Of a DNA stretch of 11,289 nt, positions 1-6,330 are shown piece after piece. The translations under genes were made by a program, and so were the position numbers. The stretch spans positions 1-11,289 of the forward strand of contig DAOVFI010000051.1 of assembly GCA_030673005.1 (NCBI GenBank). The letters run 5' to 3'. Numbering within the stretch: position 1 is the stretch's first letter; each line of letters opens with the position of its first letter. The notes beneath the pieces are model-generated. The model saw only the letters and a program-made list of their open reading frames with translations, did no database searches and was not told where the DNA came from. This stretch comes from Planctomycetales bacterium. GTDB lineage: Bacteria > Planctomycetota > Phycisphaerae > SM23-33.

Positions 1-395
1 TATCGCATTGGGCTACCAGCGGAAAGCAGGTACAAGAAGGGCCCGGATTGCTCCAGGCCCTCCCGCTGTTTAGCCACCGAATCGGCGTTAGCAGCCCGTG
101 GTGAAAGTCATTCTGGCTGCGAGCGGGTCTTTCGCCCGCCCCCGGCGTCACGAAAACTCGACGAATCAAACGGGTTCGCCTGCGTTTTCGTTCCTTGTGG
201 CCGGGCGAAATCCCGCGCTCTCGCCTTTCGAAGCACTTCCACCACGGACTGCTCGGGTCGCACGCCTGCGTTGCCCTGTCCTCCGATCCGGCAGGAGAAT
301 AATATCTTGTTTTCTTCCAGGCTTCAATACGTTGATGTCCTCTCGTTGGGATTCCGCCTCTACAGGACAACCCGCTGGCAGCCACCAATGCGATA
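1..395. repeat. Imperfect inverted repeat bounding 1-395
   Basis: Bases 1-22 and the reverse complement of 373-395 both start with TATCGCATTGG and continue with GCTaCCAGCGG versus GCTgCCAGCGG. They differ by a two-base indel and one mismatch. The spacing of about 350 bp would suit a small non-autonomous element or a terminal inverted repeat, but the left arm lies exactly at the window edge, so its true extent cannot be seen. No target-site duplication can be tested. Confidence 0.35.
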
Positions 396-396
396 A
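1..396 (+). pseudogene. Possible decayed C-terminal fragment of an FGE/SUMF1-like protein
   Basis: The first frame is open from the window edge to a TAA at 394-396 (131 codons) and contains no ATG except one near its end, so if it is a gene it starts outside the window. Its last part reads LSLGFRLYRTTR, which resembles the 'xLGFRLxRT' end of formylglycine-generating-enzyme (sulfatase-modifying factor) domains, a fold also used by diversity-generating-retroelement targets. The neighbouring frame, about 252-340, reads RLRCPVLRSGRR followed by FLPGF, which resembles the stretch that should lie just before that end. This suggests a frameshift near 335. The other hallmark motifs (RLPTEAEWE, GNVWEW, RGGSW) are not recognisable. 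The match is short, so this is a tentative call. A gene of unknown function cut by the window, or plain non-coding sequence, is as likely. Confidence 0.22.
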
Positions 397-582
397 ACGC
401 GCTTTTGGACGGCCAATAATGGTTCAAGGGCATATTTCCCACCCGTAGGACAAAGCCTGCGAGTTATTGTGGTTGAATGAAAATCTTTACAGAATTTCGA
501 GAGATCGAACGTTAGTGGTACGAATTATTTAAACAATCCGCAATCCGCCGTTCGACTTCGCTCACGATAAACAATCCGCAAT
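397..582. other. Gene-free interval with direct repeats, 3' side of the sensor kinase gene
   Basis: This interval follows the possible fragment above and precedes the stop codon of the minus-strand sensor kinase gene. I see no coding signal and no clear rho-independent terminator for the kinase gene. It is more AT-rich than its surroundings around 470-540. It holds a small perfect inverted repeat (TTCGA at 496-500, TCGAA at 505-509) and the direct repeats described separately. Confidence 0.5.
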
Positions 583-583
583 C
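531..583. repeat. Two 15-bp direct repeats abutting the kinase stop codon
   Basis: The 15-mer AAACAATCCGCAATC occurs at 531-545 and again at 569-583. Its 12-bp core CAATCCGCAATC occurs a third time, inverted, at 7700-7711. The right-hand copy ends inside the TAG stop codon (585-583) of the sensor kinase gene. Between the copies is TTCGACTTCGCTCACG. Repeats of this style are intergenic filler in several environmental bacterial genomes. Family membership was not checked. Confidence 0.75.
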
Positions 584-3500
584 TATTGTTGATGTGTATC
601 GAGGATTCCTCGGGCGGTTTTGGTGAGTTGCCGGGATGAGAACGGTTTTCCCAGCAGATGTACTCCGTCGGCAACGATGCCGTGGTGGGCGATTGCGTCT
701 TCGGCGTAACCGGAGATGAAGAGTGTTTTAATATTCGGATACAGGGCCTTGATTCGATCGGACAACTCCCTTCCGCTCATTTGCGGCATGACTACGTCGC
801 TGACCAGCAGGTGAATATCCTTTCCGGCGTGATCGGCCGCTATGTGGAGCGCATCGGTGCCGCTGCCCGCCTCCAGGACTTTGTAACCCTGCTCGCGGAG
901 AATTCGGCAGGTCAGGTCTCGCACTGCCGGTTCGTCCTCGACGACAAGCACCGTCTCGGTCCCGCCCGAGATGCCGGTCTGTTCGTGCCGCCGGGCGGCG
1001 GTCTTGACCGGTTCGGCGTCGCGCGGAAGATATATCTTGAAGGTCGTCCCTTCGCCCGGCGTACTGCGGACCCGGATATGCCCGCCGCTTTGCTTGACGA
1101 TCCCGTAGGTGGTCGATAGGCCCAGCCCGGTTCCCTTATCCATTTCCTTGGTGGTGAAGAACGGCTCGAAGATATGGTCCATAACCTCATTGGTCATTCC
1201 CACGCCCGTGTCGCTGATCGACAGCAGGACGTGTTCGCCGGGGTTAACGTCGGCATGACGCTGCGCATACTCCTCGTCGAGATCGACGTTGGTCGTACTG
1301 ACCGTGAGTTTTCCGCCGTCGGGCATCGCTTCGCGTGCGTTGACGGAGAGGTTGACGATGATCTCCTCAATCTGGGTCGGGTCGGCCTTGACGTGCCAGA
1401 GGTCATCACCCGGCGTCGTAACCAGTTCGATGTCCTCGCCGATTATCCTCCTGAGCATCGAGTCGGCGTCGGCGACGATCTTGTTCAGGTCAAGCACTTG
1501 CGGCTGGATTGTCTGTTTCCGACCGAATGCCAGCAGATGCTTTGTCAGAGCGGCCGCTCGCTTGGCGGCGGCGCGGATGCTTTCAACGTCGCCGTGACTC
1601 TTGTCGGACTCGCTTATGGATTTGAGCAGCATGTCCGCATAGCCTTGAATAATGGCCAGCATGTTGTTGAAATCGTGTGCGATCCCGCCGGCCAGTCGCC
1701 CGATCGCCTCCATCTTCGACGCCTGGCGAAGCTGGTCCTGGAGTTCGGACTTTTCGGCCTCTGCCCGCTTGCGCTCCGTGATGTCGCGGGCGATTCCGCA
1801 AAGCCCGATGATCCCGCCGGATCTGTCGCGCATCGGCACCTTTACGACATGGAACGTGCGTGGCGCTCCACGCACGGGCTTGGTATGGTTTTCTTCTATG
1901 ATTTCACCGGCAAGGACGCGGGAATCCACCTCGGTAATGTGCGATTCGGCTTCTTTCCCGAATAGGTCCGCATCCGACTTTCCAATTATTTCCGATGCCG
2001 GAAGACCAAAAAGTCTTCCCATGGCCGGATTGACCTGAACGTACTTTAACTCACGGTCCTTGATGAAAATAGAGTCATGGGCTGTCTCGAAAATAGCACG
2101 GAAGCGTTCCTCGCTTTCCCGCAGCGCATTCTCGGCCTTTACGCGAACGATTATGCCGCCTATCTGGGCGGCAATGGCCTCGAGCGTGTCGCGGGCGCCG
2201 GGGGTGATCTCGTCGTGAGTATGGGAGGCAAGGTTGACTACGGCGATTACCTTATCCTCGTACCGTATAGGAATTACAGCAAAGGCGTGCAAGGCCTCGT
2301 GCTTACGGACATTATTAGCCTCGGGAAAGAGTTTAGGATGGATTCCATAGATGAGTTTGCCTTCCATGATACGCCGAACCTGGGATGAGTCCGCCTCGAA
2401 ATGGGAGGCGCTTTCAACGAACCGGGGAGGCAAACCCTTACTGGATACCAGATCGAGTCCGCCGGTGCTTTCGTTAACCATATACACGCCGCCGCAGTCG
2501 ATTCCGTTTATCTTAAAGGTCGCCTCCAGCAGACGATCCAGCGCCTCGGTCAAGTCGCTGGTCATACTCAGTTCGATTGCGAGATCATGCTGGATGTGTT
2601 GCAGGTTTTCCGCTCGCGTTCGCTCGGTGATGTCCTGTCCCTGTGCGATGGTTGCGATCAGCGTATCGTCCTCGGTGTAGATATTGGCCGAATTCCACAG
2701 CGCCACGCGCACCAGGCCGTTGCTGCGGAGGAGGGGTATCTCCACGTTTTCCCAGTACTGACCTTTGGCGGCATTTTCGATCTTCCGGAGCGATTCGTCC
2801 CGGCTTTCGGTTGAAAACAGGACTTCCAGGGGTTGCCTCAGCATCTCCGCTTCGCTCCTGCCGCTCATTTCCTCGAAGGCCTTGTTGAAGATGGTTATCT
2901 TCCCGTCGGGATCCCAGACGATGATGGGGACGTTGGCGTATCTGATCAGCCGGGTCAGGTAATCACTTGTTTTTCTCAGTTCACTCGTCCTGCTCCTTAC
3001 CTGCCGCTCCAGGCTGTGCGACCATCGGCCTGAGATCGCAAGCAGCAGAACGCCACAACTCGTCAGCATCAGGATGACGAAGCCAAGCGTGAAGAGTTCG
3101 GAGCGCTTACTCATGCCGACAATTTCTTCGACCTCGCTGACCGGAACGCACACAGCCACCGACCAGGCCTTGTCGTTAACGCGGATGGGCGTATAAGCGG
3201 CCTGTTTTTCAATTGCCCCGGTTTTTTCCCGATGCCGGCCTGAGACGTATCGGCCTGTGCCTTCTTCACCAGACAGCATCTTCCGCTGGATCTGTTCAAC
3301 GGCGTCGAAGGAAATATCGGGCTTTTTCTTATCCCGTACCTTAAACGCATTTTGACCGACGAATTCCTTCTCGAAGTGCGCCAGGAAAACGCCTTTATCG
3401 TCCATCAGCCAGGCGTAGCCGGTCTTGCCTGATACGATTGGGTTCACGAGGTTTTGAGCAATCATGTTCGGATCAAGCGAACCGATGAGAACGCCTCGGA

Positions 3501-4146
3501 AAACGCGAGATTCGGCCTCTTTACCGCCCGACGGCTCCGGCGTGTCCGTTTGGGGCGTTGAATAGACCGCCACGGCGATCCTGATCCGCTTGTGGCCTTG
3601 TTCATTTGTTACCGCGTGAACGCTGACACGTCCGGTCCGGGAGGTTTCCCGGAAGGTTGTTGTTTCGCTGTAGTTTCTCTCGATAATTTCGCCCCGCCAG
3701 CCGTCAGATGGGTAAATGAAACGGAGCACGCCGTCTTTGTCCAGCAGCCGGATCGAGGTTCTCGGAGGGAAGCCTTTATATGCGTGTTGCAGGTATTCGG
3801 CGCAATCAGGATCCATCCGCCGGATGCAGGAAAATTCCGACAGGGCCTTCAATTCGCCGGTTAGTTCCTTGAAATATGATTCGATTCCCTTAGCGGCAGA
3901 GCGGGTCAGGTGCAACTGCTGCCGGTTAAACTGTTCCGTGGCGGCTTTTTTAATCTCGATATAGTCCCGCCAGCCCAGAAATATGGTAATCACAACGATC
4001 GCCGTCGTGGCGGCGATAATAAGAATCCGCAGCCAAAGCAGCGGGCTTTTGCCGTCTGCGGGCGAAGCGGGTTCGGCTCCGGCGCCGCCGGCGCGGAGAG
4101 AATATGTTCCCGGGGGTTCTTTCTGCGCATTATCCGGCGCATTCAT
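583..4146 (-). CDS. Membrane hybrid sensor histidine kinase (dCache-PAS-GAF-PAS-HisKA-HATPase-REC)
   Basis: This is a signal-transducing kinase that senses an extracytoplasmic ligand, autophosphorylates on histidine and passes phosphate to its own receiver domain. Residue numbers count from a GTG at 4152; the preferred ATG at 4146 is residue 3. Membrane segments lie at about 37-61 and 352-375 and flank a roughly 290-residue periplasmic dCache-like sensor. Then come PAS (about 400-510), GAF (about 517-675), PAS (about 683-795) and HisKA with phospho-accepting His826 in GGIAHDFNN. The HATPase domain has N-box Asn938, G1 DTGVGM at 981-986 and G2 GTGLGLS at 1007-1013. The receiver spans about 1068-1185, with acidic Glu1072/Asp1073, phospho-Asp1119, Ser1147 and Lys1169. 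No Hpt or DNA-binding domain is fused, and no response regulator or Hpt gene lies nearby, so the output is elsewhere. The ligand is unknown. The reading frame is intact. Confidence 0.95.
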   Translation of the reverse strand: MNAPDNAQKEPPGTYSLRAGGAGAEPASPADGKSPLLWLRILIIAATTAIVVITIFLGWRDYIEIKKAATEQFNRQQLHLTRSAAKGIESYFKELTGELKALSEFSCIRRMDPDCAEYLQHAYKGFPPRTSIRLLDKDGVLRFIYPSDGWRGEIIERNYSETTTFRETSRTGRVSVHAVTNEQGHKRIRIAVAVYSTPQTDTPEPSGGKEAESRVFRGVLIGSLDPNMIAQNLVNPIVSGKTGYAWLMDDKGVFLAHFEKEFVGQNAFKVRDKKKPDISFDAVEQIQRKMLSGEEGTGRYVSGRHREKTGAIEKQAAYTPIRVNDKAWSVAVCVPVSEVEEIVGMSKRSELFTLGFVILMLTSCGVLLLAISGRWSHSLERQVRSRTSELRKTSDYLTRLIRYANVPIIVWDPDGKITIFNKAFEEMSGRSEAEMLRQPLEVLFSTESRDESLRKIENAAKGQYWENVEIPLLRSNGLVRVALWNSANIYTEDDTLIATIAQGQDITERTRAENLQHIQHDLAIELSMTSDLTEALDRLLEATFKINGIDCGGVYMVNESTGGLDLVSSKGLPPRFVESASHFEADSSQVRRIMEGKLIYGIHPKLFPEANNVRKHEALHAFAVIPIRYEDKVIAVVNLASHTHDEITPGARDTLEAIAAQIGGIIVRVKAENALRESEERFRAIFETAHDSIFIKDRELKYVQVNPAMGRLFGLPASEIIGKSDADLFGKEAESHITEVDSRVLAGEIIEENHTKPVRGAPRTFHVVKVPMRDRSGGIIGLCGIARDITERKRAEAEKSELQDQLRQASKMEAIGRLAGGIAHDFNNMLAIIQGYADMLLKSISESDKSHGDVESIRAAAKRAAALTKHLLAFGRKQTIQPQVLDLNKIVADADSMLRRIIGEDIELVTTPGDDLWHVKADPTQIEEIIVNLSVNAREAMPDGGKLTVSTTNVDLDEEYAQRHADVNPGEHVLLSISDTGVGMTNEVMDHIFEPFFTTKEMDKGTGLGLSTTYGIVKQSGGHIRVRSTPGEGTTFKIYLPRDAEPVKTAARRHEQTGISGGTETVLVVEDEPAVRDLTCRILREQGYKVLEAGSGTDALHIAADHAGKDIHLLVSDVVMPQMSGRELSDRIKALYPNIKTLFISGYAEDAIAHHGIVADGVHLLGKPFSSRQLTKTARGILDTHQQ

Positions 4147-4153
4147 ATCCACA

Positions 4154-4159
4154 CCTCCC
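4154..4159 (-). promoter_or_regulatory. Ribosome binding site choosing the ATG start of the sensor kinase
   Basis: GGGAGG on the minus strand is followed by 7 bases and then ATG at 4146-4144. The in-frame GTG two codons upstream (4152-4150) is only one base from this site and would be too close. The shorter product, two residues less, is therefore preferred. Confidence 0.75.
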
Positions 4160-4222
4160 TATTTCGGGCTATTCATTACTGCCCCGATAGAATCGTATTG
4201 ATATGCTTTTTCAGAACTGGCC

Positions 4223-4330
4223 GGGTGCCATGCCCTCACCTGTCTTCAGGGGTGGGCACCTGTCTGCCGACAGGCAGGTGTGACGCAGCGACAGACATGC
4301 TTACCCGCTTCGCGTGAAAGCATGGCACCC
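4223..4330. repeat. Long inverted repeat with nested palindromes between kdsA and the sensor kinase
   Basis: Perfect 11-bp arms GGGTGCCATGC (4223-4233) and GCATGGCACCC (4320-4330) enclose about 86 bp. Inside are a near-palindrome, ACCTGTCTGCCGACAGGCAGGT in sense (about 4258-4279), and a direct repeat CACCTGTCT. The element lies in the 3' region of kdsA and upstream of the sensor kinase, both on the minus strand. It could terminate or stabilise the kdsA transcript, or be a mobile filler repeat. It has no T-run like that of a classical terminator. Confidence 0.7.
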
Positions 4331-4354
4331 AAATAAAATACGTGTGACACTATA

Positions 4355-5179
4355 TTAGCCATTATTACGTGTCGTGTTGAAGATGGCAAGACATCGTTTC
4401 AGAAGTTCTTCCATTTCATAGAGGGGCCACTGGCTGGCGGCGTCTGATTTGGCGTTGTCTGGGTCCGGATGCGTTTCGATAAACAATGCGTCGGCGCCGG
4501 CGGCCAGGGCGGCGGTCGCCAGGGTCGCAACGAACCGTCGCTGCCCGCCGGTAACACCGCCGCTGCCGGGCTGCTGAGTCGAGTGCGTTGCGTCAAAGAC
4601 TACCGGGGCGAACTCCTGCATGATAGGGATCGCACGCATGTCGTTGACCAGCAGATCGTATCCGAAGGTCGTGCCGCGCTCGGTCAGTATGACGTTGTTA
4701 TTTCCGGTCGAGCGGACCTTCTCGGCTGCGAAGCGCATCCTTGCCGGGGCCAGGAACTGCCCTTTCTTGACATTAACGGCCTTGCCCGTCCGACCGGCGG
4801 CGAGGAGCAAATCCGTCTGACGGCACAGGAAGGCGGGTATCTGGAGGCAATCGAGCACGTTCCCTGCCGGTGCGACCTGTGCGATGTCGTGCACGTCGGA
4901 AAGGACCGGCGCGCCGACCTTTTCGCGGACTTCCGCCAGCCATTCCAGGCCCGTTTCAAGACCGGGTCCGCGAGGGCTGTCGGCGGCGGTGCGGTTGGCC
5001 TTGTCGTAACTGGCCTTGAAGACGTAACCGATGTCGAGTTTTCGGCAAATCCCGGCAAGGCGTTCAGCCACGGTCAGACACAACTGCCGACTCTCGGCCA
5101 TGCACGGTCCGGCAATGAGAACCAGCCGACCCGCACCGACTGTAACGGGACCTATCCGGCATTGTGGGGGTTTGTTCAT
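4355..5179 (-). CDS. kdsA: 3-deoxy-D-manno-octulosonate 8-phosphate synthase (KdsA), metal-dependent type
   Basis: KdsA is the cytoplasmic enzyme that condenses phosphoenolpyruvate with D-arabinose 5-phosphate to give Kdo-8-phosphate and phosphate, committing carbon to the Kdo of the LPS inner core. The 274-residue length is normal. Family blocks are present: LIAGPCMAES (21-30), FKASYDKANR, SPRGPGLETGLEW, KAVNVKKGQF (133-142), FDATHSTQQPG and FIETHPDP. Cys26, His199, Glu235 and Asp246 fit the four metal ligands of the metal-dependent class; metal-independent enzymes have Asn instead of this Cys. The frame stays open 86 codons further upstream, but that part overlaps the lipid kinase gene and has no family similarity. 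The ATG at 5179 overlaps the stop of the upstream gene as ATGA, and GAGGAG lies 10 bases before it. Translational coupling to the lipid kinase is likely. Confidence 0.97.
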   Translation of the reverse strand: MNKPPQCRIGPVTVGAGRLVLIAGPCMAESRQLCLTVAERLAGICRKLDIGYVFKASYDKANRTAADSPRGPGLETGLEWLAEVREKVGAPVLSDVHDIAQVAPAGNVLDCLQIPAFLCRQTDLLLAAGRTGKAVNVKKGQFLAPARMRFAAEKVRSTGNNNVILTERGTTFGYDLLVNDMRAIPIMQEFAPVVFDATHSTQQPGSGGVTGGQRRFVATLATAALAAGADALFIETHPDPDNAKSDAASQWPLYEMEELLKRCLAIFNTTRNNG

Positions 5180-6093
5180 AGCGGCGTTTCTCCTCGCCAC
5201 GGCCAGAGGCCGTAGGGCAATTGCGACGGCGGCACCAGCAGGCGGAGCTTGCCGGGATGGACGCTGATGTCCAGCGGGCAGTTCGGGCCGACGTCGCCGT
5301 CGGTCTGGCTGGGAGTGGGGCGGTCGGTCTCGATGCGCGCGTTGCGGAATTGCCTGTAGATTACGTTGCCCTTGAGCGGATGACGGCGGAGCAGCGTCCA
5401 TGCGGCGTGAAGGACAAGGGCGGTCTGCTCCTGGCATGTAAAGACCACCAGGTCCAGTAATCCGTCGTCGAAACTCGCATCCCGGCAGATTCGCAGCCCG
5501 ACGGCGTAACGCGAGATGTTCCCGACGAACGCCAGCCCGAAATCGTCGAATATTTCCTCACCGTCGGCGACGACGCGCATGCGGGGGTAATCGTGTTCCC
5601 AGAAGGTCCGCCATATCGGCCAGAAGTAACTCAGGTGCGTGATGTGCCCGCGCCTCACGGCGGTCAGGCGCCGGACGACTTCGCCGTCGAAGCCGACGCC
5701 GATAATCATCAGGAAATCGCGCCCGTTGACGATCCCCAGGTCGCATTCGACGGTGCGTCCGGCGGCGACGATCCCGGCCAGACGCTGCGGGTGTGACGGG
5801 ATGCGGAGTTCCTTGGCGAAGAGATTTTCAGTCCCGGCGGGGCAGACCAGCATCGGGGTGTTCGAGCCGACAAGTCCCGAGGCCACTTCTCGCGCCGTAC
5901 CGTCCCCGCCCCATGAGATTACCATGTCGGCCTCGTCGCGGATCGAGGCTGCGTAGCGGGTCGCGTCGCCGGGGCAAGTGGTGCGATATTCGATAACCTT
6001 CCTTCCCTGCGCCTGCATGGCTGCTCGCAACTCCGACAGCGCCTCGCGCTTAGGCCCGCTGCCGCTGCTGGGATTGACTATCACGTGTATCAT
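5176..6093 (-). CDS. Diacylglycerol/sphingosine-kinase-family lipid kinase (YegS/BmrU-like)
   Basis: This is a 305-residue member of the DAGK-catalytic/NAD-kinase-like superfamily, which phosphorylates a lipid hydroxyl with ATP at the inner face of the membrane. The nucleotide-binding core is visible: VNPSSGSG (6-13), the signature GGDGT (62-66), and PAGTENLFAKEL (85-96), matching the family GT-x-N-x-(F/L)A block. The C-terminal sandwich domain shows GFDGE (134-138), DDGLLDL (209-215) and TDGD (264-267), corresponding to the family DGE motif. There is no signal peptide. The substrate (diacylglycerol, another glycerolipid or a sphingoid base) cannot be read from sequence. The ATG at 6093 is needed because the first strand begins there, but no Shine-Dalgarno sequence precedes it. 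Instead a nested palindrome lies 27-65 bases upstream. It is first in a two-gene unit with kdsA, which hints at envelope lipid metabolism. Confidence 0.92.
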   Translation of the reverse strand: MIHVIVNPSSGSGPKREALSELRAAMQAQGRKVIEYRTTCPGDATRYAASIRDEADMVISWGGDGTAREVASGLVGSNTPMLVCPAGTENLFAKELRIPSHPQRLAGIVAAGRTVECDLGIVNGRDFLMIIGVGFDGEVVRRLTAVRRGHITHLSYFWPIWRTFWEHDYPRMRVVADGEEIFDDFGLAFVGNISRYAVGLRICRDASFDDGLLDLVVFTCQEQTALVLHAAWTLLRRHPLKGNVIYRQFRNARIETDRPTPSQTDGDVGPNCPLDISVHPGKLRLLVPPSQLPYGLWPWRGETPL

Positions 6094-6119
6094 AAGTTTC
6101 GTAACCGGTAGCCGCGTAG

Positions 6120-6158
6120 CATGGCCGCCTGCCTACCGGCAGGTAGGTCTCGGCCATG
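6120..6158. repeat. Nested palindrome in the 5' region of the lipid kinase gene
   Basis: Outer arms CATGGCCG (6120-6127) and CGGCCATG (6151-6158) enclose inner arms CCTACC (6132-6137) and GGTAGG (6142-6147) with loop GGCA. The motif family (CTGCCTACCGGCAGGTAGG-like) resembles the near-palindrome at 4258-4279 and the CCCGTAGGCAGG text at 7750-7761. A minus-strand transcript would fold here just before the lipid kinase start. Read in a minus-strand frame it gives LPAGRQ, a known translation artefact of such repeats. Confidence 0.75.
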
Positions 6159-6197
6159 ATTCGGCTTTACAAAAATATTTACGTCCAAACGCCTGCT

Positions 6198-6216
6198 CAC
6201 GGGCGAGACGCCCGTG
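6198..6216. repeat. Perfect 8-bp stem hairpin in the divergent intergenic region
   Basis: CACGGGCG (6198-6205), loop AGA, CGCCCGTG (6209-6216). It lies between the divergent lipid kinase and TPR genes, upstream of the plus-strand promoter. Without a T-run it is unlikely to be a plain terminator. Hairpins with this exact style of GACGCCCGTG text are widespread filler repeats in environmental genomes; this is from general recollection and was not checked. Confidence 0.7.
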
Positions 6217-6243
6217 CCACGACCCATGCTACGATTCCAGTCC

Positions 6244-6271
6244 TTGAAATCGATTTCATTATCCCTATAAT
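6244..6271 (+). promoter_or_regulatory. Sigma70-type promoter of the TPR/alpha-CTD gene, covered by a palindrome
   Basis: TTGAAA at 6244-6249 is separated by 16 bp from a perfect TATAAT at 6266-6271. This predicts a transcript start near 6278 and a leader of about 53 nt to the ATG at 6331. The perfect 12-bp palindrome GAAATCGATTTC (6246-6257) overlaps the -35 hexamer and spacer, where a repressor would block RNA polymerase, so it is a candidate operator. The promoter match is seen directly; operator function is inference. Confidence 0.7.
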
Positions 6272-6318
6272 ACCACGACATTCATAATCGGGCAAAGGTT
6301 CCGACCGAACAAGGCGGC

Positions 6319-6323
6319 AGGAG
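6319..6323 (+). promoter_or_regulatory. Ribosome binding site setting the TPR gene start
   Basis: AGGAG at 6319-6323 is followed by 7 bases and then ATG at 6331. An in-frame TTG at 6325 is one base from the site and is too close. A second ATG at 6361 has no comparable site. Confidence 0.75.
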
Positions 6324-6330
6324 ATTGTTA

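Noticed and set aside
98..448. Plus-strand open frame of 116 codons starting with GTG
   Set aside because: No Shine-Dalgarno, low-complexity Arg/Pro/Ser composition typical of a GC-rich out-of-frame read, and no complete domain; only a short piece near its middle may belong to the decayed FGE-like fragment.
531..583. CRISPR-like short repeats
   Set aside because: Only two copies spaced by 23 bp here and one distant inverted copy; no regular spacers and no cas genes.
1174..1965. 263-codon plus-strand open frame opposite the sensor kinase
   Set aside because: Antisense shadow of an intact, domain-complete kinase; GC-rich codon use leaves long open frames on the opposite strand. The other plus-strand frames at 658-1119 and 2401-2814 are rejected for the same reason.
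5180..5437. N-terminal extension of the kdsA frame by 86 codons
   Set aside because: The extension overlaps the lipid kinase coding sequence, is Arg/Pro-rich with no similarity, and the family begins at the ATG at 5179, which has a ribosome binding site.
6090..6281. Small minus-strand frame encoding a 63-residue peptide with SRR and LPAGRQ text
   Set aside because: It reads through the two palindromic repeats; such peptides are known artefacts of translating filler repeats.
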